64,000 nucleotides of DNA, taken from positions 7,285,164-7,349,163 of the forward strand of contig OZ038320.1 of NCBI GenBank assembly GCA_964035795.1, read 5' to 3'. Made by a program: the position numbers and the translations under genes. The DNA is from Pterobdella sp. o SKG-2022. Its lineage: Eukaryota; Annelida; Clitellata; Hirudinida; Piscicolidae. Below the pieces are notes generated by a model that ran no database searches, was not told the DNA's origin, and was given only the letters and a program-made list of their open reading frames with translations. Shown here one piece after another: positions 25,746-38,162 of the stretch; position 1 is the first letter of the stretch; every line of letters starts with the position of its first letter.

Positions 25746-26332
25746 TAACAGTTATGTTTGCTTAAGGAAAGCTTGTGGAGACCGTCACAGTTGAAAAGTG
25801 TCGGCTTCATCAAATTTCACCCTGTGCTTTTCAAATGGTTTCTACAAACTCTAGTTATGATTTTGAAAGAGAATATCAAACTTGTAAAATTAAACAACAT
25901 TGGTAACCAAAATCATGACCAGCTTAGTGCATAAAAACCTCAAAGTTGAAAATTTTAGAACCCAAAGTACAAAGATATTTTAATTGCATGACTAAATTCA
26001 CGGCCCCATCAATATATCATTAAACCTAGGTTTTATGGAAAATTTCATTATTAGTCTATATCAATATGTATATAAAAATTTTAATAAATTGTATATGTTA
26101 TAGAGCTTTCACTTACTTTCTCTTATAAGCATTCAACGGTAACCATTGTAATGAGTGTTTGTTGATGAACCTCAAAAATAAGAATTATTGAAACACGATT
26201 AAGTTAAATTTTTTTCGATATTAACCTTTTCGATGTTATCATCTCCAGGTAACTTATTCCCACTGATCCTTTACTTGGTAATGTTAAGAAAATTATATCG
26301 AAAAGCCAATAAAAAATTTATGTTTTTATAAT

Positions 26333-28786
26333 TCATTTGCGAGAGCACGGTTTGACGCAGCATATTAACTTTCCAACTCATAGGCTTGGCAATACTCTCG
26401 ATCTTGTTATCACACCGGCTTCTCTCATCTTATTTCCGACCGTCAGCGAAATTTTTGAATCTGATCATTTCCTTATTTCATGCCGTCTTAACCTCGCACG
26501 GCCCCACCTTTCACCTCATCGTGTCACTTCTCGGTTTTTCAGGAATCTCAACTTGGCCGGCTTTGGAAAGGATGTCAATTTTATAAGCGATTTACTTATT
26601 AATTCTCCAATCTCTAAGGTTGATGACTTTGTTAGTTCCATGGACAAATTGTTTCTTTCGCTGATGGATTCTCATGCTTCTTTACGCAGTCATACTTTTC
26701 GCCCCAGCTTGCATTAACACTTTCATCTGTCTGAAAATGCTCTCTCTGCCAAACGCCGAAAAAGGAAATTCGAGAGACAGATATCCAGTCTCCGAAAGCT
26801 TTTCGTGCGAGTCCCTGATGATCTTTTACAAAAATTCCGTATTTCACGTAAACTTGCCCGCGCCGCCATTAACAAGTCACGTGCTGATTATCTTAATCTG
26901 TCGCTATCTCCAGTGACGTCTAACTCCAAAGCCTTTTGGAAAACGGCGAACTCCGTACTTCACAGGTCTCCTCCACTTCCTCCCCGGACTTCTGCGGAAT
27001 ATGATCTTTTTGTTGAAAACTTTAGCACTTTTTTCAAGACTAAGATTGAGTTGATTCATAGCTTGTTACCGATCACTAATCTTCCCCATCAGCCTTCCTT
27101 AACTGACAATGACCAATCAAATCTCATTTTTCTCACCTCCTTGTGTTGACGAAATCATCAAATTGATCACTTCTCTCCCGAATAAATCCTCACCTTTAGA
27201 TATAATCCCTGTTTTCCTGCTGAAGCAGTTTTCCGGCATCTTCGCCTCCATTATATGCAAACTTTCGGCTCTTTCCTTTTCACATGGTATTTTTCCAACT
27301 TCATTCAAAACGGCGCAGATAACCCCTTTACTGAAAAAATATAACCTAGACCCCATGCAACCATCCAATTATCGCCCAATTTCAAACCTCAGCACCATCT
27401 CAAAAATTTTAGAAAGGGTTGTTCTCAAGAGATTATCCTCTCATGTTTCTGTAATGCGTAACTTCAACCTTTTCCAGTCGGCGTATCGCTCTCATCACTC
27501 AACAGAAACTGCGCTTCTGTACATCACTGACAGCCTCCGCAATATCTGTGCTACCGGGTCTGCGGCCGTCTTAGTGTCTTTAGATATTTCAGCAGCTTTT
27601 GACACCATTAATCATCAAAATATGCTGCATATCCTTGAAGACTACTTTCACATTTCTGGCATTGCTTTATCCTGGTTTCAGTCCTATCTCTCCGAACGCA
27701 AACAATTTGTTAAAATAAGCTGCTCTTCTTCTACCCCTGTCTCCCTTCGTTTTGGTGTTCCTCAAGGTTCTGTTCTTGGGCCCATACTCTTTTCTCTTTA
27801 TACTTCTCCTATTAGCGAGATCATACAGAAGCACGACGTTCTATATCATCAGTTTGCTGATGATATTACTCTCTTTACAGGCACCTCTTACCTTGATCCT
27901 TCTCCCAGCCTCACTAAGATATCTGAATGCATCACTGAGCTCAATCTTTGGTTTTCTAACAATCACCTTATGTTGAATCCTAACAAAAGCGAAGTGATGT
28001 TTGTCGGCAGTCCCACACTCCTTTCCAAATCCAATCTTCCCACTGAAGTAATCTTTGACGGCACTACTCTTTCCGTAACGTCCAAACTGAAGATACTAGG
28101 TGTAACTCTTGATTCTAGACTCAACTTTACACACTTTGTCTCTCAGCTCATACAAGCATCCAACTTTCATCTCCATGCGATCAGACAGGCACGCAAGTTC
28201 CTACCCTTTGACACTGCCGTTGCTCTGATCATCTCTTTAGTTCTTTCAAGGATTGATTACTGTAACTCTCTTTTTTGTCGACTCCCGAACTGTCTTATTT
28301 CTAAGTTGCAATCTCTCCAAAATCGTGCTGCTAAAACCGTTCTTCAAGCCGACTACTACTCTTCATCTCACACTTGTCTCGATCGCCTTCGTTGGCTGCC
28401 GGTCGTACTAAGAGCCCAGTTCAAGTTGCTATGGCTCACCGCTAACACCATATATTTTAATCAGCCGGCTTATTTATATGACCGTCTTTCCATTAGACAG
28501 ACTCCTGAGTCTCTCAGCTCTTCGAACTCTGGTTTATGGCTACATCAGCTTGTCTCTTCTAATTCTTTTATATCGCTCCTTCTCGCATATCACCCCTCAC
28601 TTATGGAAGTCTCTTCCACTTAATCTCCTTCTTTCACCTTCTCTTAAAGTTTTTCGCAAGCGTTTAAAGACGCATCTTTATAACCAAATTTCTCTCTCAT
28701 AGCCCTTCTGATTAGAACAGCGCCTCTGCAGCAAACCTAGTTTGCAAACTGTGCGCCCTACAAATAATAATAATAATAATAATAAT
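26333..28786 (+). mobile_element. 5'-truncated CR1/L2-group non-LTR retrotransposon (LINE)
   Basis: The element starts abruptly inside the endonuclease domain near 26333 and ends in an (AAT)n tail at about 28762-28786. The tail follows a GCGCCCTACAAATAATAAT 3' end of the kind seen in this LINE group. The 5' truncation and microsatellite tail fit target-primed reverse transcription. No target-site duplication is evident, as expected for CR1-like elements. Its G+C content is clearly above that of its surroundings. Confidence 0.9.
26337..28702 (+). pseudogene. ORF2 of the LINE: endonuclease end plus reverse transcriptase, lightly broken
   Basis: The frame from 26337 holds the end of an APE-type endonuclease (HINFPTHRLGNTLDLVITP, then SDHFLISCRL). 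It is stopped once at 26715-26717 and continues in the same frame to about 27149. A frameshift near 27110-27145 leads into the 27109-28623 frame with the reverse transcriptase: YRPISNLSTISKILERV, motif A LDISAAFDTINH, motif B GVPQGSVLGPILF, motif C FADDITLF (27853 onward), and the thumb region. A second frameshift near 28560-28600 gives the end YRSFSHITPHLWKSLPLNL to a stop at 28702. Only one stop and two shifts are seen over 2.3 kb, so the copy is fairly young but not functional as read. Confidence 0.88.
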
Positions 28787-28980
28787 TTGGTGATTTTGTT
28801 TTATTAGGTGTTTTCATATACCATGGTTTGAAACCTCTTTTGAGTTATTTATATCTAAGCAATAACTATAACGTCAAAAAAATGTTAAATTAAATTTTAT
28901 CATAATCATACCTGCAATTAAGTTTTTTCAGTTTTTTTCTAGAAGAAGATAACTTGTAAAAAGATAATTAAACTAGGGCA
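28787..28980. other. Spacer between the LINE and the CBM14 gene
   Basis: AT-rich with no features seen; the 3' end of the minus-strand gene's transcript probably falls just to its right. Confidence 0.4.
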
Positions 28981-28983
28981 TTA

Positions 28984-28989
28984 TTTATT
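28984..28989 (-). terminator. Candidate polyadenylation signal for the CBM14 gene
   Basis: AATAAA on the minus strand, about 95 bases after the stop codon at 29083-29085. Confidence 0.45.
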
Positions 28990-29082
28990 ATGGATTCAAA
29001 AATTTGTGAATGTCAAACTGAAATCAAATCGAGTAAATTAAGTGTATTTAAATTTCGAAATGTAGAGGATTTTTGAGAAGTT

Positions 29083-30114
29083 TCATTTCTTTTTACTGCC
29101 ACATTCATCAGTGACCAGAAAACTGTGTTGGCAGACTCCAATTGATTCGTCAAACACAAGACTAGGAGCTGAATGTTGAAACAAAATACCGTATTCTAAA
29201 ATTCATTATTACACTTGAAACGTATTAAATATCATAGCCATAGTTTCAAAGCAATTAAGAAATTGTGGATGACATGATCAATATTCTAGACTCTACAAAC
29301 AAAAGTATACCGATTCAATTTGTTAATCATTGACTAAAAAAATCAGTAATAAAAGATGACGCAAGCACAAACTTGGAGGCCATGAGCAGGGGTTTACTCC
29401 CAAAAATCTGCCGTTATAACACCTGTAGTAATAACTGCATTGGCCCGGCACTCTTCGGCTGATTGTTTGAGAATTTCAAAAAGTATGAACTGAATTGATT
29501 TTCAAGCTTATTCATGTATTAATAGGAATTGTATGAAAACAACCTTATATGTCCACCGTCTGGACAGTTAGTTCTGACATAAGAGCACGGTGTGCTTACA
29601 CTTGAAATTCTGAAGGATTAAAAATTAAAATTCAGTAATTTATTCACAAAGCTATAGCTTCTGTAGAAACTTTGTTTCAAACTTATTATACAACATGAAC
29701 CTAGCACAAGCTTTGGTGGTCTCGTCATAGACCTCAGTCCCAATGTCGCATTCTATCGTGGTACCCTTGCCTGTATGATAATGCTTCAACATTAATTGGT
29801 CTATTGCAGTGTTGGGTCAAAGCTTTAAATGAACAAAACATAATATATTGTGGTTTTGAGGATTTTATATAAAATCTCAGCGAAACTATAGTGAGTATTT
29901 GAAATGTTTAATGACGGCTGTGAAGGTGTAGACCAACCATAAAAGCATCTAGTGTAAGAGTGGCACCCAATACCATAGTTTCCATTGGGCCTCGAATCAC
30001 AAACTTCTGCTGTCCATGCTGGGACTACCAACGCCACTAAAACTTTGAAATAATAGCATCGTGTTTAAGGGAGTAAAAATAATTATTTAGCTTACTTGTT
30101 ATATACCGAATCAT
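29083..30114 (-). CDS. Small secreted protein with two CBM14 (peritrophin-A-like) chitin-binding domains, six exons
   Basis: Exons on the minus strand: 30114-30096, 30042-29938, 29770-29701, 29609-29544, 29458-29373, 29168-29083 (stop 29085-29083). They total 432 bases, 143 aa, with consistent phases. The first exon (MIRYIT) and second (LVALVVPAWTA) form a signal peptide. Domain 1 reads VCDSRPNGNYGIGCHSYTRC, then G, then IECDIGTEVYDETTKAC. Domain 2 reads NCPDGGH, CSYYYRCYNGRFLG, then PSLVFDESIGVC and a C-terminal DECGSKKK. This is the six-cysteine CBM14 pattern with aromatic and C-x-x-G positions, so chitin binding in an extracellular matrix, shell, gut lining or immune setting is inferred. 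The donor of exon 5 (after 29373) is the weakest; reading through it gives a hydrophobic tail ending at 29323. No ortholog name is assigned. Confidence 0.82.
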
Positions 30115-30149
30115 TTTTCTTTGCAAATAAATGAGTGTAATTGCTCTTT

Positions 30150-30157
30150 CTTAAATA
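30150..30157 (-). promoter_or_regulatory. TATA-like box for the CBM14 gene
   Basis: TATTTAAG on the minus strand, 36-43 bases before the start codon. A transcription start just ahead of the ATG would give a very short leader. AT-rich background makes this tentative. Confidence 0.3.
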
Positions 30158-30159
30158 CT

Positions 30160-33100
30160 GTCCGCTTCTAAAAAATTAGAAATTTTTGGAATTTGATCAA
30201 ATTGAGCACATAAATAATGGCTTAGAAATAACCTTCACAGCTGAATAGGCTTTGCATGAGAGATATACATATCTTGAGTATCCAAATTACTTTGTTTTAC
30301 GCAGTTTTTATTCGTTCTAAATTGAAAAAATATCGCTATTTTTTCTATTAAACTGTTACAAGCTTCTTTATTACTCAAAAATAAGACCATTTTATTTCAA
30401 TGTACGCATTTTAGTTTTTAGTCTAACTTAAGTTAGAGAAATACTTTTACAAATGTATATAAGTATGTTTTGATTGACTTTCGATACGACGATGACCATC
30501 AATCACCTAATGAATATGACGATCTCTATGCATATGAATAAGCATGTCAATCCTCTCTGAAAGATCTGGAACGCCGAGACCTTGAAAGATATATCAAAGT
30601 AGAAATTTTTTATGAATTATTCTGCAATTTTTGACTCAAAAAATTGAGCTTTTGGGTGGAATGTTTTTGTTCATTCATTTCTTTTCATTGCATTTTATTC
30701 TATTGGAAATAAGCTATAAAAAAGTGTTTACAAAATACTCAAGAAATTATTTATACCGCTTCAAATGCTCTTAATTCACTATTAAGAAGCTTTTTTGGTA
30801 TACGGTCTTTTGATATGCGAACCAAGCACTTTGATGAATGATGTTAGAATTAAATTAACATAGTAAGAATGCTGGAAAACCATGCCTTAGACAAAACCAC
30901 AGTACTGGCATCTTGTCATTTGATTTAAACTAGTTTTCTTGAAGATATAGTGTGAAAATGGTTTGGTATGTTAGAATAATGTTGAAATACAATCCAGGCT
31001 TAAACCTTTAGTAGAGAGTTGACAAAACTATTGCACAGTAAACTCATTTTTATTTTTTTCCATTTTTTTTAGTTACCTCCTTTGTGGTGTTTTAAAATAA
31101 GTAACTTCATCGGCATCCTTCAGAGGCATATCGTATGGTTTCTAAATGGGTAATGATTTAAGATATGTTTTTCCCAGTTTTTTGAAAGTTTCATCAATAT
31201 CAAAACAAAGTTTATTTTTGTATGAATCTTTTTGTGATTTTTTAATTTTTCGTTTTTGAGCGAGTTGTATTTGCACCAGAAATAATTGTTAATTTTCTGA
31301 CATACGATAGAGGGACAAACATAACCTAGATTTTTTTCAACTAATTTATATAAAACTAAATATAGGTTTCGAGTTCAATTAAAACACATTTTTTAGAAAA
31401 AAAGTATTATTCCATAAAGTAACGGTTAGTCTTTTATTTAGGAAATGAAGTGGAGCAAAATTGCTTAAAAAGGCTTATTCAAACACATGTTGTGTTTTAA
31501 AAACAACTTGTTTCAATTTTCACATAAAAATAATGAATTAATTACTTGAGTAGTTCAAAATCAATTAAATTAATCTTTATTTACATAAGCATTTATAATC
31601 ACCCTCAACACTATATAACTTACAGAATTCAACTTATACGATAAAACTAAAATTATCAAAAAGTATAGCTATCAGTTTTCAACAGATGTATCAAATAATG
31701 AATGCTCCAACGAAAAACTTGAATTATGATGAAGCTAGCTTCCATTTGAGATGTTCATTGAGTTAGGAGAGTTCCAAGTGGTGGCCTCATTATTACATCA
31801 AATTAGGGCGCATTCAAATAAACAGTCGCCTAGTTGATTTTTTATATTAAAAATCTATTCGTTAATTTTCAAAAATTTCAAATCTACTAAAAGTCTTATG
31901 CGATTGCTCAACTGCCGAAAATGATTATCTCCATAATACGTTGTGCTTTCACTTGATGATTATACAATTGTTATTGCAGTAATGTTTCCGACTCAATCTT
32001 CTGATATTTTAACTAATATAATATAAGTAATATTTTAATAAATTCAAATGAAACAGTCTTTAGACATATCTATCGATTGAAAAAACCTTAATTTGTGGAG
32101 TCCAATTTTACCATGAAACCTCTATATTACAACGATAAGTTGCCAACATTTTCTCTGCTGTAAGAATATTCTGATTGTTCATCAATTAATTTTTTGTTTT
32201 CTGTGAATTGCTTTGAAAAATTTTAAGAAAAATGAAAACGTTTTAAAAACCATTAAATATTAAAATTTTCAACTTTGCAATGCTCCTAATTGGCTTCAAG
32301 ATGTTTAAAAACTTTTTCTTTTTATGCCTCATTTATACCTTCAACTATAAAACATATACTTTCAAATGGATATAAACATGCGTACAGATATTTAAACTGT
32401 AACAAAAATGCATAAAAACATTTGTAGATCTGCATGCAAATCATCAGTATCAAGTGTAAAATTTTCTGCACGTGTATAAAAATTATAAAAAATGAATCTC
32501 TCAATCATTTTGTAACATCAATAAATGACAGCAAATTAATATTTATTATTATTGTACACATAAATTTATTTTCAAACTACACTCTCGAAAGAAATCATTG
32601 GTGTTCTTCATGATAACGATTCGTTTCTTGATTATACATGCTAATGCTGTTGAGTGGTTAGAAATGTTATTATTTCAAACTCAAATCACGTGGTAACTAC
32701 TATAGACTGAATGGTTGAATTATTGCATTTGTTGCAAATTTGCCTCTGTCAAAAATAAAGAAAATTTTTAAACTTGTTGGCGATGTTTTAAGGAAGCATC
32801 AGAAGACAAAAAATGAACTCACAAATTTTAATTTATGTTTTTTTCAAAATCCATTTATAAAAATTGAAAAAGCCAAGAATAAATCACATGGCTTTAAAGA
32901 AATTTATTTAAGTCCAAAAAATCTAAATTTCTCAAGGCAATAAATCTATTATAAATATAAGCTGAGTTATTTTTTTAAAGAAATAACTTATTTATTCAGC
33001 TTCAACTAATTGACCAAGAGACACTAAATTCACCGTCTCCCCTCTCTTCTGCTGCGAGATTTACAATGCTTTCAACAATATGAATTTTATTTTTGTTGTT

Positions 33101-34640
33101 TTCTGTTTGAATTTTATCCAGTTCTACTTGTATTTTCTTAAAGGTGATAAACCTCATTTGAAGTTTCAATAATTTAAAGCGTATGAGTTTTAACGCAGTT
33201 AAATTTATAATGAAACAACGAATATAATTAAAACTTCAAGTCATGCTTATTCTGTCTCTAGTCTCGAAGCCCAGACTATACAAATTAATATCCCACTAAC
33301 AAACAAATGACTGCATTTAATAAACTCGCAACCAAACACAGAACTAGTTCGAAATTATTTATTGAAACAATCAAAAAAGTCTCTAGAAAGTTTTCAAAAT
33401 CTCAAAAGAAAAACAACCGATGGGAATAAATGAATTAGAAAGTAATTTATCCCTTCAAACTTGGATAAAACTCTCAGACGAGCTTATTACACATAAAAAT
33501 TCCACTTTTGTATTGAGGCACGATCCTGTATGTTTTGATTGTGCACTCATTACTCTCGCTGTTGTCCCCTACGTTTATAGTAACGTATTATAAACATTTA
33601 TAAAAGTTGATTCATCAAAGAGTATTAAACCTAAGTGTGGCGTATATAAAATAAATGTGTACAATTGGTGAGGCCATACTTGCTGAAAATTATCGCTTGC
33701 TTTTTTAATAATTGCATTTAAACTCCTCAATTTTGATGTTTTGTTGAAAAACTAATATTTTAAAAATTACATAAAATTCCTCTAAAAGTAACATAGATAT
33801 AATATTATTTATTGTATTATGAACATTTTTTGAAGATTTGATAACACCATTAAACAAAATTGTGCTATGTATGACATAATGAAATATTGAAATAATATCT
33901 TTATACATTATGCGTCATTGACATGAAAATTTAAATAAAATTTAACTTTTAAATTGCCTGCATGATAAATTTTTTTATGAAATTTCACACATAAAAGTGC
34001 CCTCATTAAAATATTTCTCCAAATTCTTCATATTTCTGCCATAGTTTCGGAAGCATATTGCATATGAATAAGGCTGGAAAAGTAGCATATATAAAGTGAG
34101 TCACATATTTAAAGGTTCGCCGTGTCGAGTGATATTCTAGTTTTCAAAATTTTTAATTAACATAATACATAAATTGAACAGAGCTGATTGAACAGTTTAT
34201 TTTTGTTTATATTGTGACGTTCGAGAAATAAAGTTATAATAAGGGAATATATTTTTTAAATATTGAAAACATTTTAAAACATTCAAAAACGTTTGACTTT
34301 TGTTGGAAGAAATTAGAAAAGATTGATATTAATTGAAACTGAATGTTGGAATTGAAACGGTATAAGAAGATAAAAGTATTTTGTAAAAATTTTATTATAG
34401 TGTTGAATCAGCAGACTGTTTTTCTGACATTTCATGCTGAAAGCATCTGTATTGTATTAGAAGTAAAAAATTAATTAACAGAAAACAACAAAAAAGACTG
34501 AATTTATCAACTTTTATATATTCATTTGGAAAACACACTAAAAACTCTATCAAACTTCGCTCAATGTTTATCAACTTATATGAAAACTGTGGCAGTTTAT
34601 AATTAAAACTTTGACGGTATAATAACAAAAATTGTACTGG
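30160..34640. other. Gene-poor AT-rich stretch
   Basis: No gene recognised. One 28-codon plus-strand segment ending DFRYDDDHQSPNEYDDLYAYE at a stop near 30541 looks coding-like but has no partner exons. The tract at 31700-31830 has higher G+C without a readable frame. Confidence 0.4.
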
Positions 34641-34647
34641 CAGTGAA

Positions 34648-34911
34648 ATGAAGATAAAAATGTCAATAAATAGCATTATAACAGCAGTTACAGAGATTCT
34701 GCTACTTCCTCTTATTGTTTCCTCAATTACCCACAACAGTCAATATAGAACTAACTACAGAGGTAGTGATAACCATAATTACAGGGGTAATAACCTCAAC
34801 ATGCTAAACATTCTGCCGAAAAATTCTACAGGTTTTTTCGGCTTTTTTCACATTAACTTTTATTTATATTCATCATTTTTCAATTTCCACCGTCAAAAAA
34901 CCCTAATTTAG
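34648..34911 (+). CDS. Possible small secreted peptide or first exon of a secreted protein
   Basis: An 87-codon frame whose start has a signal-peptide layout: MKIKMSINS, a hydrophobic core ITAVTEILLLPLIV, then SS as a possible cleavage site. It is followed by a polar NYRG-type repeat (YRTNYRG, HNYRG). A donor-like AGAG/GTAGTG near 34760 could end an exon there. The rest (LPKNSTGFFGF onward) looks noncoding. No family is recognised and there is no supporting neighbour. Confidence 0.25.
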   Translation: MKIKMSINSIITAVTEILLLPLIVSSITHNSQYRTNYRGSDNHNYRGNNLNMLNILPKNSTGFFGFFHINFYLYSSFFNFHRQKTLI

Positions 34912-36406
34912 TCTGCATCCGCCATACATTTGTCTCCAAAAATTCACTTATTTTCACTGAGAATCCTTACGTATATGAAGTTAAGCACGAGTATTTTGGT
35001 TTTTAAAAATTCTATAAAAACATTCCATCAATTTCTGAAAATCCATTATAATTTAGCTCAAAGAGCGATAAATCAGAGACATTAGGTACTCTTTTTGTTT
35101 TCAAAGTTGGAGATGCATGACACATAAAGTTGAAATTTTATTTATTTGACTAAATCACCAGAAATACGCTCAAAATCATATTAAAACAACATATTTAAAA
35201 TGACATTCGTAAACCATACGCTTCTGAACGTTAGTGATGTTTAACCCCAGAATATCATTAAAGAGGTCATCCTATTTAAATGTTAAGTTGTATAGCGCGT
35301 GAGATTTGCTTTTGCATCTGCTATTGACAGATGTAAGACTTGTGATTAAATGCATCATAAACTTCAAATAATGAGGTAACTTCATGTCATTAGGCCTACC
35401 ATTATATAACATTGCCTTTATATAACAAATATCTACTTTGGTTTCCGATTCTCGTTGTTTCTATCATTTTTTAATGATAGATTTTTTGCTAGTTAACCTT
35501 TAATTTTGCTTTATGTTGACAACAGATTAATTTATTGAAAATAATTAATTCGACTGGGTTTCAAAACTTCGATTTGAAATTTTATAAAAGTATAATTCTA
35601 TGCTAATTAGTTTTTTTGAATGAATTAAAAAGCTAACTTCTATAAAATTTTTCAAAATAAAAAATAATTCTGTAAAATTTAAAATTATTCTATCATATAA
35701 AATCTATAAAAATATATATCGAAGTATATATAACATTTCACAACAATACATATACAATATCCTACACCAATACATCCAACCCTTTATCCCCATACATTGA
35801 AGCTATAAAAATAACGCACAAACAAGAGACCATGTAGTCTTCACACAATGGCCCTCAAAGCTTTATTTATATAGCAAAAATGCATTTGAAGCTGTTGGCT
35901 CTCAAAGAATGGCCTCAAACTACTTAACAATTAGCTTTTGTTTAGTTATATTGTATTCAGTTGTGTGATAATTTACCACGTGGAGTTTTCGTCTTTAAAG
36001 AGACAGGGACTTGATGTTTTTTCTTCGAATGTTCATTCATAAATTTTTTAATGAATTCATTTATTTTGTAATAATGTTATAACTGATTTTAAAAGTCAAA
36101 ATTTAAGAGTGTTACAAAAAACTTTCTGTACTTTGTTTAACTAATGATTCGTGTTTGTTTTGTTTATCAAGTTATACATACATATAAACTGCCATGTTAT
36201 TCAATTGCTCATTCATTAATTTATTAATAGAATGGTTTAAAACGTTATAATGCAAAATGTTGGTGTTGGATTTCCATTTTCCAGCATCACTGTGTTTATT
36301 TTACATTAACAGCTTCAAGTTCTAGGTTTATTTAAGTTTTTATGTGTTTATGTAGTTTGTGTGTGTGTTTGTGTGCGTTCTCAGCCATTTTTATTTTTTT
36401 TTTTTT

Positions 36407-36596
36407 TTATTTCTCTAGCTGATTTCTTGTGTTAAATGTGTTTTTGTATGAACTTATATGAGCGGTTTCGTCTACAACATACACACGTGTATTTTTCGAA
36501 GAAGTGTTAATATGCTTACAAGCTGTGATTTCATCGATGGACTCAACACTTGATCGCAAGCTGTTGCTCATATGCTCAAGTCTCCCACCATATTGT
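36407..36596 (-). CDS. Possible terminal exon of an unknown minus-strand gene
   Basis: After an acceptor-like TTTCTAG the minus strand is open to a TAA at 36409-36407. It reads YGGRLEHMSNSLRSSVESID and ends NTFNTRNQLEK, with balanced, non-repetitive composition. An ATG also lies just upstream (36607), so a short single-exon frame of 66 aa is an alternative. No upstream exons were found and no family is recognised. Confidence 0.25.
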
Positions 36597-36728
36597 CTAG
36601 AAATCATTAAGGATTATGTTGTATAGAATAGCAATGACGATTTGAGATATAACAAAGACCTTTGATTTTTTTTGATAATGATTCAAAAGTGAAATGACTA
36701 CTAAATTTTTTCATTATGAATGAAAAAT

Positions 36729-36940
36729 TTATTAATTTTCCTTATCTTCATCCTTATCCTCCCCATCATCATTGCTATTATCATCCCCATCATCATCATT
36801 ATCCCCATCATCATCATTATCCCCATCATCATCATTATCACCACCATCATCGCCATCATCATTATCATCATCATCCCCATCATTCTTATTAATACTATTA
36901 CTCTCATCGTTATCATCAAAATCATCATTTCCATAAAGAT
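36729..36940. repeat. CAT/ATC-rich minisatellite
   Basis: Includes repeats of the 18-base unit TCCCCATCATCATCATTA around 36780-36840. Asp-rich (minus) and Ile-rich (plus) frames across it are repeat artefacts. Confidence 0.85.
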
Positions 36941-36974
36941 AACATCTTATATTTCTATTTAAACATTCATACAT

Positions 36975-37957
36975 ATATGCGCTAGAAACACGCGCTTATT
37001 GAATCTCATTCTACTAAAAACTGCATAGTGAAGGAATGTGCCAAAATCGACCATTAACCTATATAAATTTAAAACAAAAATTATCTCACCAATAAACTTC
37101 AAGACCCAAGCGGTGTTTATACAAATAAAAATATCAACAATCAGTTATTAGTTCAATGCTACATATGAGCGATAAAACCTTTCATTTAACAAGCATTCGC
37201 AGAATTATTTTGGAATGTTCTATGGTCAATGGTTCAAGTGCTCTCCGAAGATTTTCATTATATACAAATGATTGGAATCTGAGGCCCATAGTAGTAATAA
37301 GCAAAATTTAATAAATGCACGTATTTTCAATGGTTTGAACTTTTTAGGTTGTTTTTGAGTGCTATTTTTTAATAATATCACCTTTTCGAGTTTAGAATAT
37401 TGTTCTCAGAATTCTTATTGTCTTGATAACCTTCGCAAAGTTTTTCACGTTTCAAAGCTCATCTTTTCTCAACACTTCAATTGCTATGCTAACACGACTA
37501 CTGCTACTATTACTATTACTTTATGCTACTACTTGTACTCCTACTACTACTACCACCCCCACACTGAAACAATAGTGATCTATTACATCTCATATTATAA
37601 TGTTTAGGATTCATTTTCATTGTTTTATAAAAAATATTGCTGATTTATTTGCTCGCCAATCATTTAGATTTTCTATCAAATGTTTTTGAATGAGAATAAT
37701 AGAAACTTTTAGTTTTATGAAAATTGAAGCACTTCAAAATCTCCAATATCCATGGCAACATCGAAAATATGACACTTAATAGAGAAATCTACTAGAAAAT
37801 TAATTGAGAAATATAAAATTTAAAATATAGAAAAAAAACTTGAGAATTAAATTGAAATTATTTGTACATAAAGACTAAATAAATGAGAATTTCATTGAAA
37901 AATGCTTCTAAATGACTCTAAGCATACAAAAATACATTGAGAAAATGAAAGGTGCGT
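36975..37957. other. AT-rich stretch without identified features
   Basis: Only a short ACTACT-rich tract near 37497-37560; no gene seen on either strand. Confidence 0.4.
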
Positions 37958-37981
37958 AGACTTTCTCATTAGAGAAAGTCT
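37958..37981. repeat. Perfect inverted repeat (hairpin)
   Basis: AGACTTTCTC, loop ATTA, then GAGAAAGTCT: a 10-base perfect stem with a 4-base loop. No run of T follows and no gene ends here, so a role is not evident. Confidence 0.6.
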
Positions 37982-38162
37982 TATAATTACTGGTTTGAAG
38001 TCGCGAATCTGACAACTTTTCTTTCTAATTATTATTCCATCAAGCAAAAATTTCTTGTATATGGTCTTTTTAGTGCTTTTTTGATAATTTAAAAAAAATT
38101 TTTTTAAATGATGAAAAATTCAGACCTTAATGCGTTAAATAGAGAGATTTTGAGAGTATAAT

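Noticed and set aside
29825..30037. 70-codon minus frame starting at an internal codon as a separate gene
   Set aside because: Its first part is exon 2 of the CBM14 gene. Beyond the donor after 29938 it runs into intron, and the domain continues in the exon at 29770-29701.
36701..36974. Asp-rich, Met-rich and Ile-rich frames on both strands
   Set aside because: CAT/ATC minisatellite read in different phases; no splice or start context.
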